Below, one piece after another: positions 27,835 to 35,475 of a DNA stretch of 64,000 nucleotides. Positions within the stretch are counted from its first letter, which is position 1. The number at the start of each line of letters is the position of its first letter. This stretch comes from an uncultured Rhizobiaceae bacterium (GTDB lineage Bacteria > Pseudomonadota > Alphaproteobacteria > Rhizobiales > Rhizobiaceae), in NCBI GenBank assembly GCA_947259295.1, contig CAMYMG010000058.1, forward strand, positions 62,001 through 126,000. Reading direction: 5' to 3'. Both the position numbers and the translations under genes were made by a program. The notes below the pieces were generated by a model. That model had not been told where the DNA came from. It saw nothing but the letters and a program-made list of their open reading frames with translations, and did not search any database.

Positions 27835-28200
27835 CGCGCCACCTGATGCAGGCAGAATAGGCGGCGACTTGCAAAGCCGACAGGTTCGCTCGTGTAATTT
27901 ACGTGGTTGATGTTGGGTGACTGCGTAGCGGCCGGGATGACATCTGCCCTCGTCAGCCAGCCATGGAGCAGGGTGGCGACAGGTGAGTCTGGCCGACGCC
28001 GGCAGGGTGGCTCGTCACCCAAGCTGGCCAGACTGGCTCATTCGGCTGGTTGGCTGCAGATCGGGAATTCGATGAGCATTTCGAATAAAGCTACAGTACA
28101 CGCACTGGACAACCAAAAGTATGTGGAATACCCACGTCATAAAGGTGACGTAGCGGTAGACGTTTTCTGATTAGCGAGAGATGCTCTGACCCTGAAGCAT
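27835..28200. other. Divergent intergenic region with repeats
   Basis: 366 bp between the 97-residue gene (minus) and the TPR gene (plus). It holds the nested inverted repeat at 27986-28034 and several GGCTGG-type repeats. GTAATTTACGTG at 27894-27905 resembles the GTTATTTACCTG end of the element at 33934, read on the plus strand. No gene longer than about 30 codons looks real here. Confidence 0.5.
27986..28034 (+). promoter_or_regulatory. Nested inverted repeat upstream of the TPR gene
   Basis: AGTCTGGCC (27986-27994) pairs perfectly with GGCCAGACT (28026-28034); inside it GGGTG (28005-28009) pairs with CACCC (28016-28020). As RNA this is a two-tier stem ending 166 bases before the GTG start at 28201; as DNA it could be a protein-binding site. 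Whether it is transcribed is unknown. Confidence 0.4.
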
Positions 28201-29922
28201 GTGTCCCTAGAGGCTGAAACCGGCCCATCGGAAGCCGAATGTCGAGATCAACTCGGCCGAATTCTCGGCAGCGCGGATTTCGAAGCCAGTTCTCGTGGTC
28301 ACAATTTCCTGGAATATGTCGTCGAAGAGGAGTTGTCGGGCCGCGGCGATCGCATCAAGGCCTATTCGATAGCGGTCGAGGTCTTCGGTCGGGATGCCTC
28401 CTTTGATCCCCAGACCGACCCCATCGTGCGCATCGAAGCGGGCCACCTGCGACGTTCTCTGGAGCGCTATTACCTGACGTCCGGATTGCTGGATCCCATC
28501 GTCATCACGATTCCCAAAGGCGGGTATGTTCCTGCATTCACGTGTCGCGAGACGGTTGCCGAGATCGAGGCCATACCTCCGAGCACGGGAGAAGGTGCGG
28601 GCGATAACGCCTCCGCCGCTGCTGCCTGGCACAGGCCGACATGGCTGATCGTGATCCTGGCTGCGCTGCTGGGCGGCTTCGGGGTACTGGCGTGGGATCT
28701 GGGGAGCAAGGCCGGCATCGCTCCGATCGGACCGAAAATTCCAAGAGTTCTCGTAGAGCCATTCGAGGACCTGACAAACTCGACAACCTCGGCCTCGATA
28801 GCCACCGGACTCTCGCAGGAAATCGTCGCCCAGCTGTCCAAGTTCAGGGACATAGTCGTCGTGGAGTCTAGAGACAACACGGCGACACCGCCTCGATTCG
28901 CCCTTAACGGAAGCGTCAATCTGTCGACCGAGACATTTCGTCTCCGTGTCCGGCTGACAAGCCGCAAAGACGGGTCCGTCCTGTGGGCACACAGCTATGA
29001 TGGCGGCCTCAAGGTGGGCGATGTGCAGGACGCACAGGATGACATCGCACGCAATGTCGCGACAAGCCTGGCGCAGACCTATGGCGTTATCTATCAGGCT
29101 GACGCGATAGCCGCGCCCCCACGTGCACCCGAGGATTGGGCAGCCTACTCATGTACACTCTCATACTATGCGTACAGGGCGAGTCTCGACCCGAAAGCAC
29201 GTCCAATGGTGCGAGATTGCTTGCAAAAGGCGGTCGAAAGATTTCCGAATTATGCTACCGCGTGGGCACTTTTGTCCCAGACCTATGCAGACGAAATCCG
29301 CTTCGTCTATCCATTTGAACCGACCGAACCGTCAGTGCCGATCGAGCGTGCGCTGGCAGCGGCGCGCCGTGCAACGGAACTCGACCCGCTCAACGTCAGG
29401 GCACTCCAGGCGGAGATGTTTGCCCTTTATCTCGGCGGCGAAATCGAATCTGCGCTGGCTACCGGCAAGCACGCGCTGCAGCTCAACCCGAACGACACAG
29501 AACTGATAGGTGAATACGGCTACCGGCTGGCATTGTCCGGCAACTGGGCTGAGGGGTGCCAGCTCGTCGCCGAGGCGAGAGACCGCAATCCCGGACCATT
29601 CGCCTATTACGAGACGGGCCTGGCCCTTTGCGCCTATTTTGCTGGCGACTACTCGAAAGCGGTGGCGTGGATCAAGAAGACGCCACTGACGAGCAATGCG
29701 CTGTACCACGTGATCGCAGCGGCGATATTTGGAGAGGCCGGTCTGGAAGAAGAAGCCAGCCGCGAGGCGGATTGGCTGAAATTGTACGCTGGCGCGTTTG
29801 TGAGGAATGCCGAGAGGGAGGCGGCGCTTCGACTCGCCGACCCACAGGACGTCGACAAGATTCTTGCCTCTCTCAGAAAAGCCGGCCTGGAGATTCCGAC
29901 CGGCACGGCTGCAGCCAACTGA
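28201..29922 (+). CDS. Membrane-anchored TPR protein with cyclase-type regulator N-domain
   Basis: A 573-residue protein in four parts. Residues about 10-115 are a domain (RILGSADFEASSRGHNFLEYVVEEEL, then GRDASFDPQTDPIVRIEAGHLRRSLERYY, and IPKGGYVPAF) that in rhizobia and acidobacteria heads many proteins annotated as adenylate cyclase or transcriptional regulator; the catalytic cyclase domain is absent. One helix follows (about 150-172). Residues about 185-290 resemble a TolB/FlgO-like domain (RVLVEPFEDLTN, LNGSVNLSTETFRLRVRLTSRKDGSVLWAHSYDG in parts). TPR repeats fill about 320-560. The start is GTG at 28201, without a strong ribosome site. It lies between the two DUF1254 units and may be their sensor or regulator; that is inference. 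Confidence 0.75.
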   Translation: MSLEAETGPSEAECRDQLGRILGSADFEASSRGHNFLEYVVEEELSGRGDRIKAYSIAVEVFGRDASFDPQTDPIVRIEAGHLRRSLERYYLTSGLLDPIVITIPKGGYVPAFTCRETVAEIEAIPPSTGEGAGDNASAAAAWHRPTWLIVILAALLGGFGVLAWDLGSKAGIAPIGPKIPRVLVEPFEDLTNSTTSASIATGLSQEIVAQLSKFRDIVVVESRDNTATPPRFALNGSVNLSTETFRLRVRLTSRKDGSVLWAHSYDGGLKVGDVQDAQDDIARNVATSLAQTYGVIYQADAIAAPPRAPEDWAAYSCTLSYYAYRASLDPKARPMVRDCLQKAVERFPNYATAWALLSQTYADEIRFVYPFEPTEPSVPIERALAAARRATELDPLNVRALQAEMFALYLGGEIESALATGKHALQLNPNDTELIGEYGYRLALSGNWAEGCQLVAEARDRNPGPFAYYETGLALCAYFAGDYSKAVAWIKKTPLTSNALYHVIAAAIFGEAGLEEEASREADWLKLYAGAFVRNAEREAALRLADPQDVDKILASLRKAGLEIPTGTAAAN

Positions 29923-29939
29923 TCCATTCCCCATGTAGC

Positions 29940-29953
29940 ATACAGTTAGTTAC
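29940..29953 (+). promoter_or_regulatory. ATACAGT-N3-TTAC element upstream of DUF1254 copy 2
   Basis: ATACAGTTAGTTAC, preceded by GTAGC and followed by CT. With its flanks it matches the element at 33934 in 19 of 21 positions. It lies 172 bp before the ATG at 30126 and just after the TPR gene stop. Confidence 0.55.
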
Positions 29954-30125
29954 CTTCCACGATCCCGGCAAATGCAGCAGCGTCATGGCATCAATCCAGT
30001 TCGGAGAGTCATGAACGCGTTGTCGAACGCTTTCATTGGGTGCGTGGCCTGAGGCTCCATCGCCTCCACCGACTTCCGCTGACCTCGATACCAGTCTTGG
30101 AAACAACCGGAAAGGATCGGATGCA

Positions 30126-31760
30126 ATGAAGTCGAGTTCCAGCCAAGCGACAAAACTGGTCACGCTGTTGGCAGCATCCTGGTGTCTCAGCGGGGTTGTC
30201 CAGGCTCACGCCGATGTGTCCGCGGCAACAATCCAGTCGCTCTCCGCACCAGACAGCATCGAAACGCATCTTGGCACTCTGGAATTCAAGGATGGCGCAC
30301 CAGCCCCCGAGACAGCCCAAAAGGTCTTCGATACGCTGGACTTCACCCGCGCGCTCAACGTTTATAACAACAGCTTCCGCGGCGCCTCGGCTCTGGCGAT
30401 CGTAAAGGGTTTCGAGAGCATCGGCGCAAAGCCCGGCGACGTCGTCATCTTCTCCGAACTGATGGATTCAAGCTCGCTTTTCCTGACGGCCAATGCAGAC
30501 ACGGTCTACTACCTGACCGGGCTGGACCTGAGCAAAGCCCCGGTTGTCATCGAGCAGCCGTCAGACGCTGTGGGCACCATCAACGACATGTGGTTCTCCT
30601 GGATCATCGACATCGGCGGACCCGGGCCGGACCGCGGAATGGGTGGCAAGTATCTGATCGTCGGCCCCGATTATGACGGCCCGCTGCCCGAGGGCGGATA
30701 CTTCATTGCCCACTCAAAGACCAATTTCGCTCTCTACGCCGCGCGCGCCTACCTCGTCGACAACGACCCCAAGCCGGCGGTCGACAACGTCAAGAAGAAC
30801 CTGAAGATCTATGCCTACCAGCCGGGTTCGTTCGGCACGAGCATCGCGCAGGCGCTCGACGGTACGGTGAACATCGCCGGTGAGCCCAAGGTCCCTGAGA
30901 TGAAGTTCATCGAAGGAAGCGGCCTGGCCTACAACACCATCCCGCCAAGCGATTTCGGCTTCTTCGAGATGATCAACGAGAACGTCCAGAATGAACCTGC
31001 CACGAGCTACGACGTGGAACTGGCAGGCCAGCTTGCCGCCATCGGCATCGTGAAAGGCAAGGAGTTCGCACCCGACGACCGGATGAAGAAGATCCTATCG
31101 GATGCGGCCGCCTTCGGCCAGGCAACAGGTCGCTCGCTGAACTGGCGCTACGCGATGACGCACCCCGACTGGGCCTACTACGAGGGGTCGCAGTGGGGGA
31201 GCATGCTGTGGGAAGGCGGTGCCTTCTTCGAAACACCCCCGCCGCTGTTCGAGAACGGCGCCTTCAAGCCGTTGACGCCGACCGGCGCTCGCACTCTCGA
31301 TTCACGCGCCGCCTTCTACTACGGGTATACGCTGGACTCGCCAGGCATGATCATGCGCATCCCGGGCGTCGGATCGCAGTACCTGATGAGCTTCCTCGAC
31401 CCTGACGGCAACCCGTTCGACGGAGCTAAGACCTACAAGGTGACGCTGCCCAAGGATATTCCGGCCGAGGCATTCTGGTCGTTCACGCTCTACGACAACC
31501 AGACCCGCTCGATGCTGCAGACGCCGCAGAAATATCCACGCGCAGGCAGCCAGAGCTATCCTACGCCTGCCGCGGAGGCTGCGGCAGACGGATCCACGAC
31601 CGTGTATTTCGGGCCGGAGCAGCCGGAAGGCGTTGCCCGCGGCAACTGGATACAGACCGATCCCGACAAGGGCTGGTTCACGCTGCTGCGCCTCTACAGC
31701 CCAAAGCCCTCGTTCTTCGACAAGTCATGGCGGCTCAGCGAGATCGAGCCGGTAGAATAG
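30126..31760 (+). CDS. Secreted DUF1254/DUF1214 protein, copy 2
   Basis: A 544-residue protein. The start at 30126 is chosen because AAGGA lies 8 bp upstream and a signal peptide follows (cleavage near VQA-HADVSA, residue 27). DUF1254 covers about 45-190 (IETHLGTLEFKDGAPAPETA, FLTANADTVYYLTGLDL, PGPDRGMGGKYL) and DUF1214 about 400-530 (GSQYLMSFLDPDGNPFDGAKTY in part, AFWSFTLYDNQTRSMLQT, NWIQTDPDKGWFTLLRLYSP). It resembles copy 1 at 25124 throughout, with extra length in the middle, so the two are paralogues. Function unknown. A shared ATACAGT element lies upstream. Confidence 0.9.
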   Translation: MKSSSSQATKLVTLLAASWCLSGVVQAHADVSAATIQSLSAPDSIETHLGTLEFKDGAPAPETAQKVFDTLDFTRALNVYNNSFRGASALAIVKGFESIGAKPGDVVIFSELMDSSSLFLTANADTVYYLTGLDLSKAPVVIEQPSDAVGTINDMWFSWIIDIGGPGPDRGMGGKYLIVGPDYDGPLPEGGYFIAHSKTNFALYAARAYLVDNDPKPAVDNVKKNLKIYAYQPGSFGTSIAQALDGTVNIAGEPKVPEMKFIEGSGLAYNTIPPSDFGFFEMINENVQNEPATSYDVELAGQLAAIGIVKGKEFAPDDRMKKILSDAAAFGQATGRSLNWRYAMTHPDWAYYEGSQWGSMLWEGGAFFETPPPLFENGAFKPLTPTGARTLDSRAAFYYGYTLDSPGMIMRIPGVGSQYLMSFLDPDGNPFDGAKTYKVTLPKDIPAEAFWSFTLYDNQTRSMLQTPQKYPRAGSQSYPTPAAEAAADGSTTVYFGPEQPEGVARGNWIQTDPDKGWFTLLRLYSPKPSFFDKSWRLSEIEPVE

Positions 31761-31781
31761 ACAGTATGTACGAAGCTGGGA

Positions 31782-31829
31782 GCGAGGGCAGATGATGGCA
31801 GTTGCTTATTCGCGGGCCCCTGCCCTCGC
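31782..31829. repeat. 10-bp inverted repeat downstream of DUF1254 copy 2
   Basis: GCGAGGGCAG (31782-31791) and CTGCCCTCGC (31820-31829) are perfect complements around 28 bases. It starts 22 bp after the stop codon. No T-run follows. It is either a 3'-end structure or part of the leader of the gene at 32029. Confidence 0.45.
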
Positions 31830-32028
31830 GACTTCCCCAGCGACGCTTGGCGACTCTTTCGCCCAACATTGCAAGGAGCCGTTCAACACGATCGCCAGCG
31901 ACCGGCGCCGGGAGGTTCGGATCCGGCCTCAAACGGGTCCCGCCGGCGTATGCCAGTGATCCGTCGGCAGCTCGGCCGATATCGAAATTCGCTATGGATT
32001 GTTCACCCCGACGCCTGAGGAGCGCGAC

Positions 32029-32733
32029 ATGTTTAAGCTAAGGATGAATGTGGTTGCGATGGCCTTTGCGCTGTCGATGATCTCGATTGGCGGCCTCTCG
32101 GCACAGGAAGCCAAGGACGCGATCAAGGCGCCCGCTACCAAGACCATCGGCGCAACCAAGACCGAGATGGAGCCGGCCCTGATCGTGCTGAATTCGAAGG
32201 GCGCCAGCCTCCAGGACGGTAAGCTCGTCCTGACCGGCGTAACCCCCAATTCGATCATGTTTGCCGATCGCCCGGTGCGTGCCGCCGGCCATGTTTTGAC
32301 TGCGCACCTGCTTGAAGAGTGGGCGGTAGGCAACGACAGCTTTGCCAAGGATCCGCCCAACGCAACGGTCTCGGTTCTCAGCAGCGACGGAAGCTCTGTC
32401 CTTGATGCGGTCGTTACGTTGAGCACGCCATCCATGCAGGGGGACAACCTGACCTTCGACGTGGCTGTCCTGGAAGGCAATCTGGACGGAGCAGAAGGTC
32501 CCGCCTCGGTGTTCATCGACATCATCGGCATGCCATTCACCCCACTGTCTTATGCCGGCGTCGCCCGCCGCAGCGCGCGTCGCGGCGCCTGGTATGCCGG
32601 TGCAGCCATTGCGGGGGCTGCCGCAGCTGGGGCTGCCTATGGGGCGGCGGTATCTCCCTATTATCACCCCTATGCCTACCCCTACCCGCCACGTCCGGCG
32701 TGCGGCTACTACCCCTATCCGCCTTGCTACTAG
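32029..32733 (+). CDS. Secreted hypothetical protein with TPLSYAGVARR motif and Tyr/Pro-rich tail
   Basis: A 234-residue protein. GAGGAG precedes ATG 32029 and a signal peptide follows (cleavage near LSA-QEAKD). Residues about 50-165 form a beta-rich domain (LVLTGVTPNSIMFADRPVRAAG in part, DSFAKDPPNATVSVL, ASVFIDIIGMP) shared with the gene at 34893. Next come TPLSYAGVARRSARR, an Ala/Gly-rich hydrophobic stretch, and a tail rich in Tyr and Pro with two cysteines. The order, basic motif then hydrophobic segment then Tyr-rich tail, suggests surface exposure or anchoring. No named family is recognised; related proteins exist in rhizobia with unknown function. Confidence 0.8.
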   Translation: MFKLRMNVVAMAFALSMISIGGLSAQEAKDAIKAPATKTIGATKTEMEPALIVLNSKGASLQDGKLVLTGVTPNSIMFADRPVRAAGHVLTAHLLEEWAVGNDSFAKDPPNATVSVLSSDGSSVLDAVVTLSTPSMQGDNLTFDVAVLEGNLDGAEGPASVFIDIIGMPFTPLSYAGVARRSARRGAWYAGAAIAGAAAAGAAYGAAVSPYYHPYAYPYPPRPACGYYPYPPCY

Positions 32734-32862
32734 GCAGCGGCTGGCGCCATTGCGGCGCCGGCTCCACCTGCCGCTCGGACCAAGCCAGGCCTCAAAGAGG
32801 CGACGAGAGCACCTGCATGGGCTCGGCCAAGGCATCAGCAGCCCCCGCCAAAGGAGACAAGA

Positions 32863-33288
32863 ATGACTAAGAGAATTGGCATCCTAGCGACGACACTCGT
32901 GCTGTCGCTCGTGATCATGACGGGCCTCGCCGGGGCTCAGACCATCAGCTTCGCGGACGCCGCCGCGCTGCTGGCCCGCGACTGCGGTCCGGACATCGAG
33001 AAATACTGCAAGGGACTGAACCTCGGCAACAACGCCATCCGCAATTGCCTCGAGGGCCACCAGTCGAACGTCTCTCCGACATGCACTGCCACGGCGAGCG
33101 CCGTTGCAACCTCCATCGAACGTCGGCTGGCCGCTCAGGCAAGCGTCATGAAGATCTGTTCGGGACATGCGAAGACCCTCTGCAAGGGTGTGGTCGGGGA
33201 GGCGAACATTCTTCGTTGTCTGGTCAGGACCGAGCGTCTGGACGGCGCCAAATGCAATCAGGCAATTACCGATTCCGGCTGGCGCTGA
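32863..33288 (+). CDS. Secreted Cys-rich repeat protein (Cys_rich_FGFR-like)
   Basis: A 141-residue protein with a signal peptide (cleavage near AGA-QTISF, residue 26). The mature chain has two repeats of four cysteines: C-x7-C-x12-C-x11-C (ARDCGPDIEKYCKGL onward) and C-x7-C-x11-C-x11-C (KICSGHAKTLCKGV onward). This spacing resembles the Cys-rich repeat of Golgi glycoprotein 1 and related bacterial proteins. All eight cysteines can form disulfides in the periplasm. It is 130 bp after the TPLSYAGVARR gene and 26 bp before the OmpA-like gene. Function unknown. Confidence 0.82.
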   Translation: MTKRIGILATTLVLSLVIMTGLAGAQTISFADAAALLARDCGPDIEKYCKGLNLGNNAIRNCLEGHQSNVSPTCTATASAVATSIERRLAAQASVMKICSGHAKTLCKGVVGEANILRCLVRTERLDGAKCNQAITDSGWR

Positions 33289-33314
33289 GCCGCCCAAGAA
33301 GTGGGAGAAAAATC

Positions 33315-33884
33315 ATGTTCGATCGTAGCCTGCGCTTATATTTGCCGACAGCATTGTTCCTGGCTGTCGCTCCGGCGAATGCACAGCAACTGTCGGACCG
33401 CGATCTGATCCAGACGCTTGGCCAAGCCCGGAGCACGGCGCCAATCGTCGATGTGGGACTGCTGGCTCAGGAACTGATCGCCAATGTCGGGAAGGGTGTC
33501 GCGACGCTCCCCAACTGGAGCCAGCTTGCCACACTTCCGCAGTTGGCCGTGGAGATCAATTTCGCCAATGACTCCGATGCGATACTGCCGGAGTCTTATC
33601 GCACAATCGGTTTGATCGCCGATGCCATGCACAATCCGACCCTGCGCCATTTCAAGTTTCTGATCGTGGGTCACGCAAGCGCGACCGGCAAGGCGGAGCA
33701 CAATCTGGAGCTCAGCGAAAGGCGTGCCAACGCCATCATGGTGGCTCTGACCACGACGTTCGCGGTTCCCCCGAGCCAGGTGCTGGCGCTGGGCGTCGGA
33801 CAGGAGTTGCCGCTGGACAAAGCCAATCCCAAGGCCGCAATCAATCGCCGGGTCCAGCTCATCAACCTTGGGGTGCCCCGATAG
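33315..33884 (+). CDS. OmpA-like periplasmic/outer-membrane protein
   Basis: A 189-residue protein starting at ATG 33315 after GGGAG. A signal peptide ends near ANA-QQLSD (residue 23). The C-terminal OmpA domain (about 85-185) has the strand INFANDSDAILPESY, the helix-turn motif FLIVGHASATGKAEHNLELSERRANAI (in parts) and LGVGQELPLDKANPKAAINRRVQLI, including the Asp and Arg residues that bind diaminopimelate in peptidoglycan. The variant sequence GHASATG replaces the usual GHTDSxG. It probably ties an outer-membrane or periplasmic complex to the cell wall. Confidence 0.85.
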   Translation: MFDRSLRLYLPTALFLAVAPANAQQLSDRDLIQTLGQARSTAPIVDVGLLAQELIANVGKGVATLPNWSQLATLPQLAVEINFANDSDAILPESYRTIGLIADAMHNPTLRHFKFLIVGHASATGKAEHNLELSERRANAIMVALTTTFAVPPSQVLALGVGQELPLDKANPKAAINRRVQLINLGVPR

Positions 33885-33933
33885 CCGCGGCCAAGCACCT
33901 GCCAGAAGACGGATGCGGCATTCTTCAGGTAGG

Positions 33934-33947
33934 ATACAGTTATTTAC
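33934..33947 (+). promoter_or_regulatory. ATACAGT-N3-TTAC element upstream of the outer-membrane protein gene
   Basis: ATACAGTTATTTAC, preceded by GTAGG and followed by CTGCC. It ends 91 bp before the GTG start at 34039, close to the 105 bp seen for the DUF3604 copy. Confidence 0.55.
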
Positions 33948-34038
33948 CTGCCGCGCGTCGCTGGAACATGGTCTGTCTTACCGGGCGTCGCGATGGATGT
34001 CGTGGCCCGGCAGCTTGCTGCCGTTTGAGGAGATACAG

Positions 34039-34830
34039 GTGAGCACGATCAGACATTTCGCCTTCGCCGGCGCCCTTGCTGCCGCCGCGTTCTCGTCCGC
34101 GGCCCATGCCGCAGATATGTCGAGTGGCCCGATTGCGCCCGAGATGGTGCCCGGCTGGAAGTTTCAGGCAACTGCCTATGGCTGGCTCACTGCCATCGAT
34201 GGCGACATCGGTGTTCGCAACCTGCCGCCTGCTTCCGTCGATATCAGCGCGATTGACGTTCTGGAGGACCTTGACGGTGCACTGATGGGCTCGTTGCTGG
34301 CTAAGAACGGCGACTGGTTCATTCTCGGCGACCTTATCTGGGCAAAGGTCTCTGACGGCGCCGATTTTGGACCAGCCGACGGCGGCAGGGTGGATTTCAC
34401 CATGACGCAGATCACCGCTTCGGGGATCGTCGGCTACAAGCTTCCGCTCGGCTTGCCGGACAATGTCGAAGTGAGCGCGACGGCCGGTCTGCGCTACCAG
34501 CACTTCAAGGGTGATCTCAGCATCGATCCCGTAATATTTCCGGGCATCGACGGCGAGGGCACGCAGGACTGGATCGATCCGATCGTCGGTCTCAGTCTTC
34601 AGTATCAGATCAACGACCGCTGGTTCGTCAATGCACTGGCCGATGTCGGCGGGTTCGGTGTCGGATCCAAGATCACGGCTCAGGGCTTTGCTTCAGTCGG
34701 CTACATGTGGACCCCTTCGATCTCGACTGCACTCGGCTACCGCGCGATCTACGCCGATTACGAGAACGACGGCTTTGTCTATGACGCCACCCAGCATGGT
34801 CTCTTCACGAGTATCGGATTCCATTTCTAG
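34039..34830 (+). CDS. Outer-membrane beta-barrel protein
   Basis: A 263-residue protein starting at GTG 34039 after GAGGAG, with a signal peptide (cleavage near AHA-ADMSS, residue 24). The mature chain alternates amphipathic strands and turns: WKFQATAYGWLTAIDGDIG, GDWFILGDLIWAKVSDGA, VSATAGLRYQHFKGDL, PIVGLSLQYQINDRWFVNALADVGGF (in parts), ending GLFTSIGFHF with a terminal phenylalanine suited to BAM recognition. It resembles small rhizobial outer-membrane barrels of unknown cargo. It follows an ATACAGT element, so it probably starts a new transcription unit. Confidence 0.82.
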   Translation: MSTIRHFAFAGALAAAAFSSAAHAADMSSGPIAPEMVPGWKFQATAYGWLTAIDGDIGVRNLPPASVDISAIDVLEDLDGALMGSLLAKNGDWFILGDLIWAKVSDGADFGPADGGRVDFTMTQITASGIVGYKLPLGLPDNVEVSATAGLRYQHFKGDLSIDPVIFPGIDGEGTQDWIDPIVGLSLQYQINDRWFVNALADVGGFGVGSKITAQGFASVGYMWTPSISTALGYRAIYADYENDGFVYDATQHGLFTSIGFHF

Positions 34831-34892
34831 CTTGGTTCGCGCCGTTGGCGCCCGTTCAGACTTGCCTGTGACTGGAGTGACTGGAGAGGGAC

Positions 34893-35408
34893 ATGAGCAC
34901 AAGACGAGAGTTTCTGACCGTGGCCGCTGCCGGCGCCGCCGCTCTGGCGGTGACGATGCCTGCAAAGGCTGAAGACATGGCGGACTACCTTTTCGTGCAG
35001 ACGGCCGACGCAATGGTTTTCGACAAGGCGTCGAACAAGCTGACGCTGGCTGGCGTATCGGGCCAGACGCTGTTCTTCTCCGACCGGCCCGACCGCATCG
35101 CAGGCAATATGACGACGGCTGCCTTCATTCCCTTCTGGAGCACCGGCAAGAACAGTTTCCTGTCCGACCCGCCGAATGCTGACCTCTCCATCATGGAAGG
35201 CAAGGAACTCAAGCAGGTCGTTGTGGTGCTCAAGGAGCCTGAACTCGACGGCGACAAGCTCTCCTATACCGTCGACATAGTCGAAGGCGAGATGCCGGAA
35301 AGTGGCGCTGACATCTCGGTCTTCATCGACATCATTGGCATGCCTCGGACACCTCTATCCTATGCCGGTGTCGCGCGGCGCGGCTTCCGTCGCGCGGTCA
35401 TTTACTGA
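34893..35408 (+). CDS. Tat-exported hypothetical protein with TPLSYAGVARR C-terminus
   Basis: A 171-residue protein with a twin-arginine signal (STRREFLTVAAAG, residues 2-14; cleavage near AKA-EDMAD). The mature domain parallels that of the gene at 32029: LTLAGVSGQTLFFSDRPDRIAG, NSFLSDPPNADLSI, VFIDIIGMPRTPLSYAGVARRGFRR. It stops just after the motif, with only AVIY beyond the last arginine pair, so the hydrophobic and Tyr-rich tail of the paralogue is missing. Tat export implies folding, possibly with a cofactor, in the cytoplasm. GAGAGGG precedes the ATG. Function unknown. Confidence 0.82.
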   Translation: MSTRREFLTVAAAGAAALAVTMPAKAEDMADYLFVQTADAMVFDKASNKLTLAGVSGQTLFFSDRPDRIAGNMTTAAFIPFWSTGKNSFLSDPPNADLSIMEGKELKQVVVVLKEPELDGDKLSYTVDIVEGEMPESGADISVFIDIIGMPRTPLSYAGVARRGFRRAVIY

Positions 35409-35475
35409 TCCCGAGCAAGTCGCAGCTCCATGCCTGGAGGAAACCGGGTCGAACCGAACGAAGCGAGGACGGAAG

